64,000 nucleotides of DNA from the NCBI RefSeq assembly GCF_033807575.1, contig NC_084725.1, positions 3,383,001 through 3,447,000 of the forward strand, read 5' to 3'. The notes under the pieces are model-generated. The model searched no databases, was not told where the DNA came from, and worked only from the letters and a program-made list of their open reading frames with translations. A program made the position numbers and the translations under genes. Source of the stretch: Cydia pomonella (taxonomy: Eukaryota; Arthropoda; Insecta; Lepidoptera; Tortricidae). Below are positions 63,060 to 64,000 of the stretch, one piece after another; the first letter of the stretch is position 1; each line of letters begins with the position of its first letter.

Positions 63060-63770
63060 CAAATATCTTTATTTACAATAACAATATACAGAATGGATAT
63101 ATACAGATGATTTCTATAATTAGCTTATATCTAAAATAGGCCCTTGAGGCATTGTACCAAGGATGCTGGTGGCATTTCCTCGTTGTATCGCAATACTGAT
63201 ACGTTGTGCGAGGAAGCCGCCAGCTCTTCGGTCGCCAGTTACGTCAACCAGACGTTTCGCGATTTCTCCAAAAAACTTGTGCGCGCTGGGACCCCATGGA
63301 CCTAGAGTTTCAACGCCAAATGGTACAAAATGGTACTCTCTACCGAGGCTCTTATATTTATTACGTTAGAAAATTTCGGCGTTTTCCGCCGCTGCGCCCG
63401 CTTTTACATTTGTCCGTTGGAGGTGGGACGGTGCCAGTGTGTCTACGCAGGTAGCATCCCACACTAACATCCGTCCCAAGCTCCAAGGAACCAAGGACAC
63501 CCCATCAAGCCTCTTGCCATCATCCTTGATAATGCCAGTCGGCTCAAGAAGAACAGGCACATTGATGGTGGAAAGAGATCGACAGATTATGTCATTAAGC
63601 GACGCATGTCTTGAAAAACGACCTGCACTTTTTTGACAAGATAATCCATGGTGTCCCAGTCGGTCCGCGTCCAAGAGCATATATGTGGCGTGCATACCGA
63701 AACCCCGTGTCGCAAACCAGTCGCCAGTCTTAGGGAGGAAATTCAGATCAGAAAATACAAAAATATACAA
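63060..63770 (-). pseudogene. LINE C-terminal domain with one in-frame stop
   Basis: On minus from 63770: FLPKTGDWFATRGFG, LVPWSLGRMLVWDATCVDT, LAPSHLQRTNVKAGAAAE, then AEIF-stop (63366). Translation then continues in the same frame: NKYKSLGREYHFVPFGVETL, AGGFLAQRISIAIQRGNATS and SILGTMPQGPILDIS-stop (63120). This C-terminal module (LVWDATCVDTLAPSH ... GVETLGPWG ... QRGNA) occurs after reverse transcriptases in animal LINE-like proteins; I suspect an endonuclease-like fold but cannot prove it. After the stop come AATAAAG and the 3' end. A solo copy of the last ~130 bp lies at 39140-39268. The upstream reverse transcriptase is absent. Confidence 0.65.
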
Positions 63771-63779
63771 AAAACTTAA

Positions 63780-64000
63780 CCGACAAAATAATACTTATCA
63801 CATCTGCGCTACTAAAGGATATATGTAAGATGGTGAAATTAGGCTACTTGTTCTCGGGAAATAATTTAGTCAAAAGAGGGCTGTGACGGAAAAATCTTAA
63901 ATTTTTTTCGCCTAGCCATCCGCCACCCATCCGATAAGGAACTTTGTTCCAATAAAATACTCATACCACTATAATACTTGAATAGTTCCCTCGATTTCTC
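63780..64000. other. No recognisable feature
   Basis: AT-rich end of the window. Confidence 0.4.

Noticed and set aside
63163..63636. Plus-strand frames over the LINE C-terminus
   Set aside because: They are shadows of the minus-strand protein, which has recognisable conserved motifs.
1..64000. Telomeric (TTAGG)n, rRNA genes, bacterial genes or a virus
   Set aside because: I looked for TTAGG arrays, rRNA-like blocks, dense operons and retroviral or baculoviral motifs and saw none.

Overview
The window reads as eukaryotic, AT-rich, intergenic or intronic DNA from a lepidopteran (moth or butterfly). The reasons are composition, the absence of long or operon-like genes, and many dispersed repeats I recognise as lepidopteran: the 'GTACGGAACCCT...CCGTCCGTCC' repeats, a tRNA-headed SINE with an AAAT-rich tail, a CR1/Jockey-like 3' end whose hallmark is 'GCCCGCCTGATGGTAAGC', and palindromic MITEs such as the one beginning 'GGGCCTACCGCGAA'. 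I cannot name the species. No RNA polymerase II gene is complete here. The one host-gene exon I trust is at 45122-45490 (minus): the first coding exon of a boule/DAZ-type RNA-binding protein, ending at a consensus 5' splice site.

Layout. 0-11 kb: MITEs, SINEs and fragments of non-LTR retrotransposons. 11.5-13.55 kb: a satellite array of ~104-bp monomers organised as four-monomer higher-order repeats (~414 bp). 15.5-17 kb: a 5'-truncated LINE with an open reverse transcriptase frame, inserted into an older repeat whose uninterrupted copy lies at 7.3-7.6 kb. 17-21.5 kb: hairpins, MITEs and a TA-flanked TIR element inserted in a repeat whose uninterrupted copy lies at 57.8-58.1 kb. 21.9-23.2 kb: a foldback-type element with two 355-bp inverted arms built from 97-bp repeats and a perfect 8-bp target duplication. 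23.7-24.1 kb: a 61-bp tandem array. 24-30 kb: more dispersed repeats. 30.7-32.2 kb: a 504-codon reverse transcriptase frame (minus). 32-45 kb: MITEs, SINEs, LINE relics with RNase H and reverse transcriptase C-termini. 45 kb: the boule-like exon. 46-58 kb: MITE clusters and LINE ends. 59.07-61.91 kb: a hAT-like element with 8-bp target duplications that holds a dead RTE-type reverse transcriptase and another MITE. 63-64 kb: a LINE C-terminal domain with one in-frame stop.

Nothing here suggests a multi-gene system; the genes do not form a pathway. The value is in structure: several insertions can be proved by comparing filled and empty copies within the same window, and two elements (the foldback at 21.9-23.2 kb and the higher-order satellite at 11.5-13.55 kb) look worth describing. 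Family names for repeats rest on my memory of lepidopteran sequences and on visible protein motifs, not on a database search.
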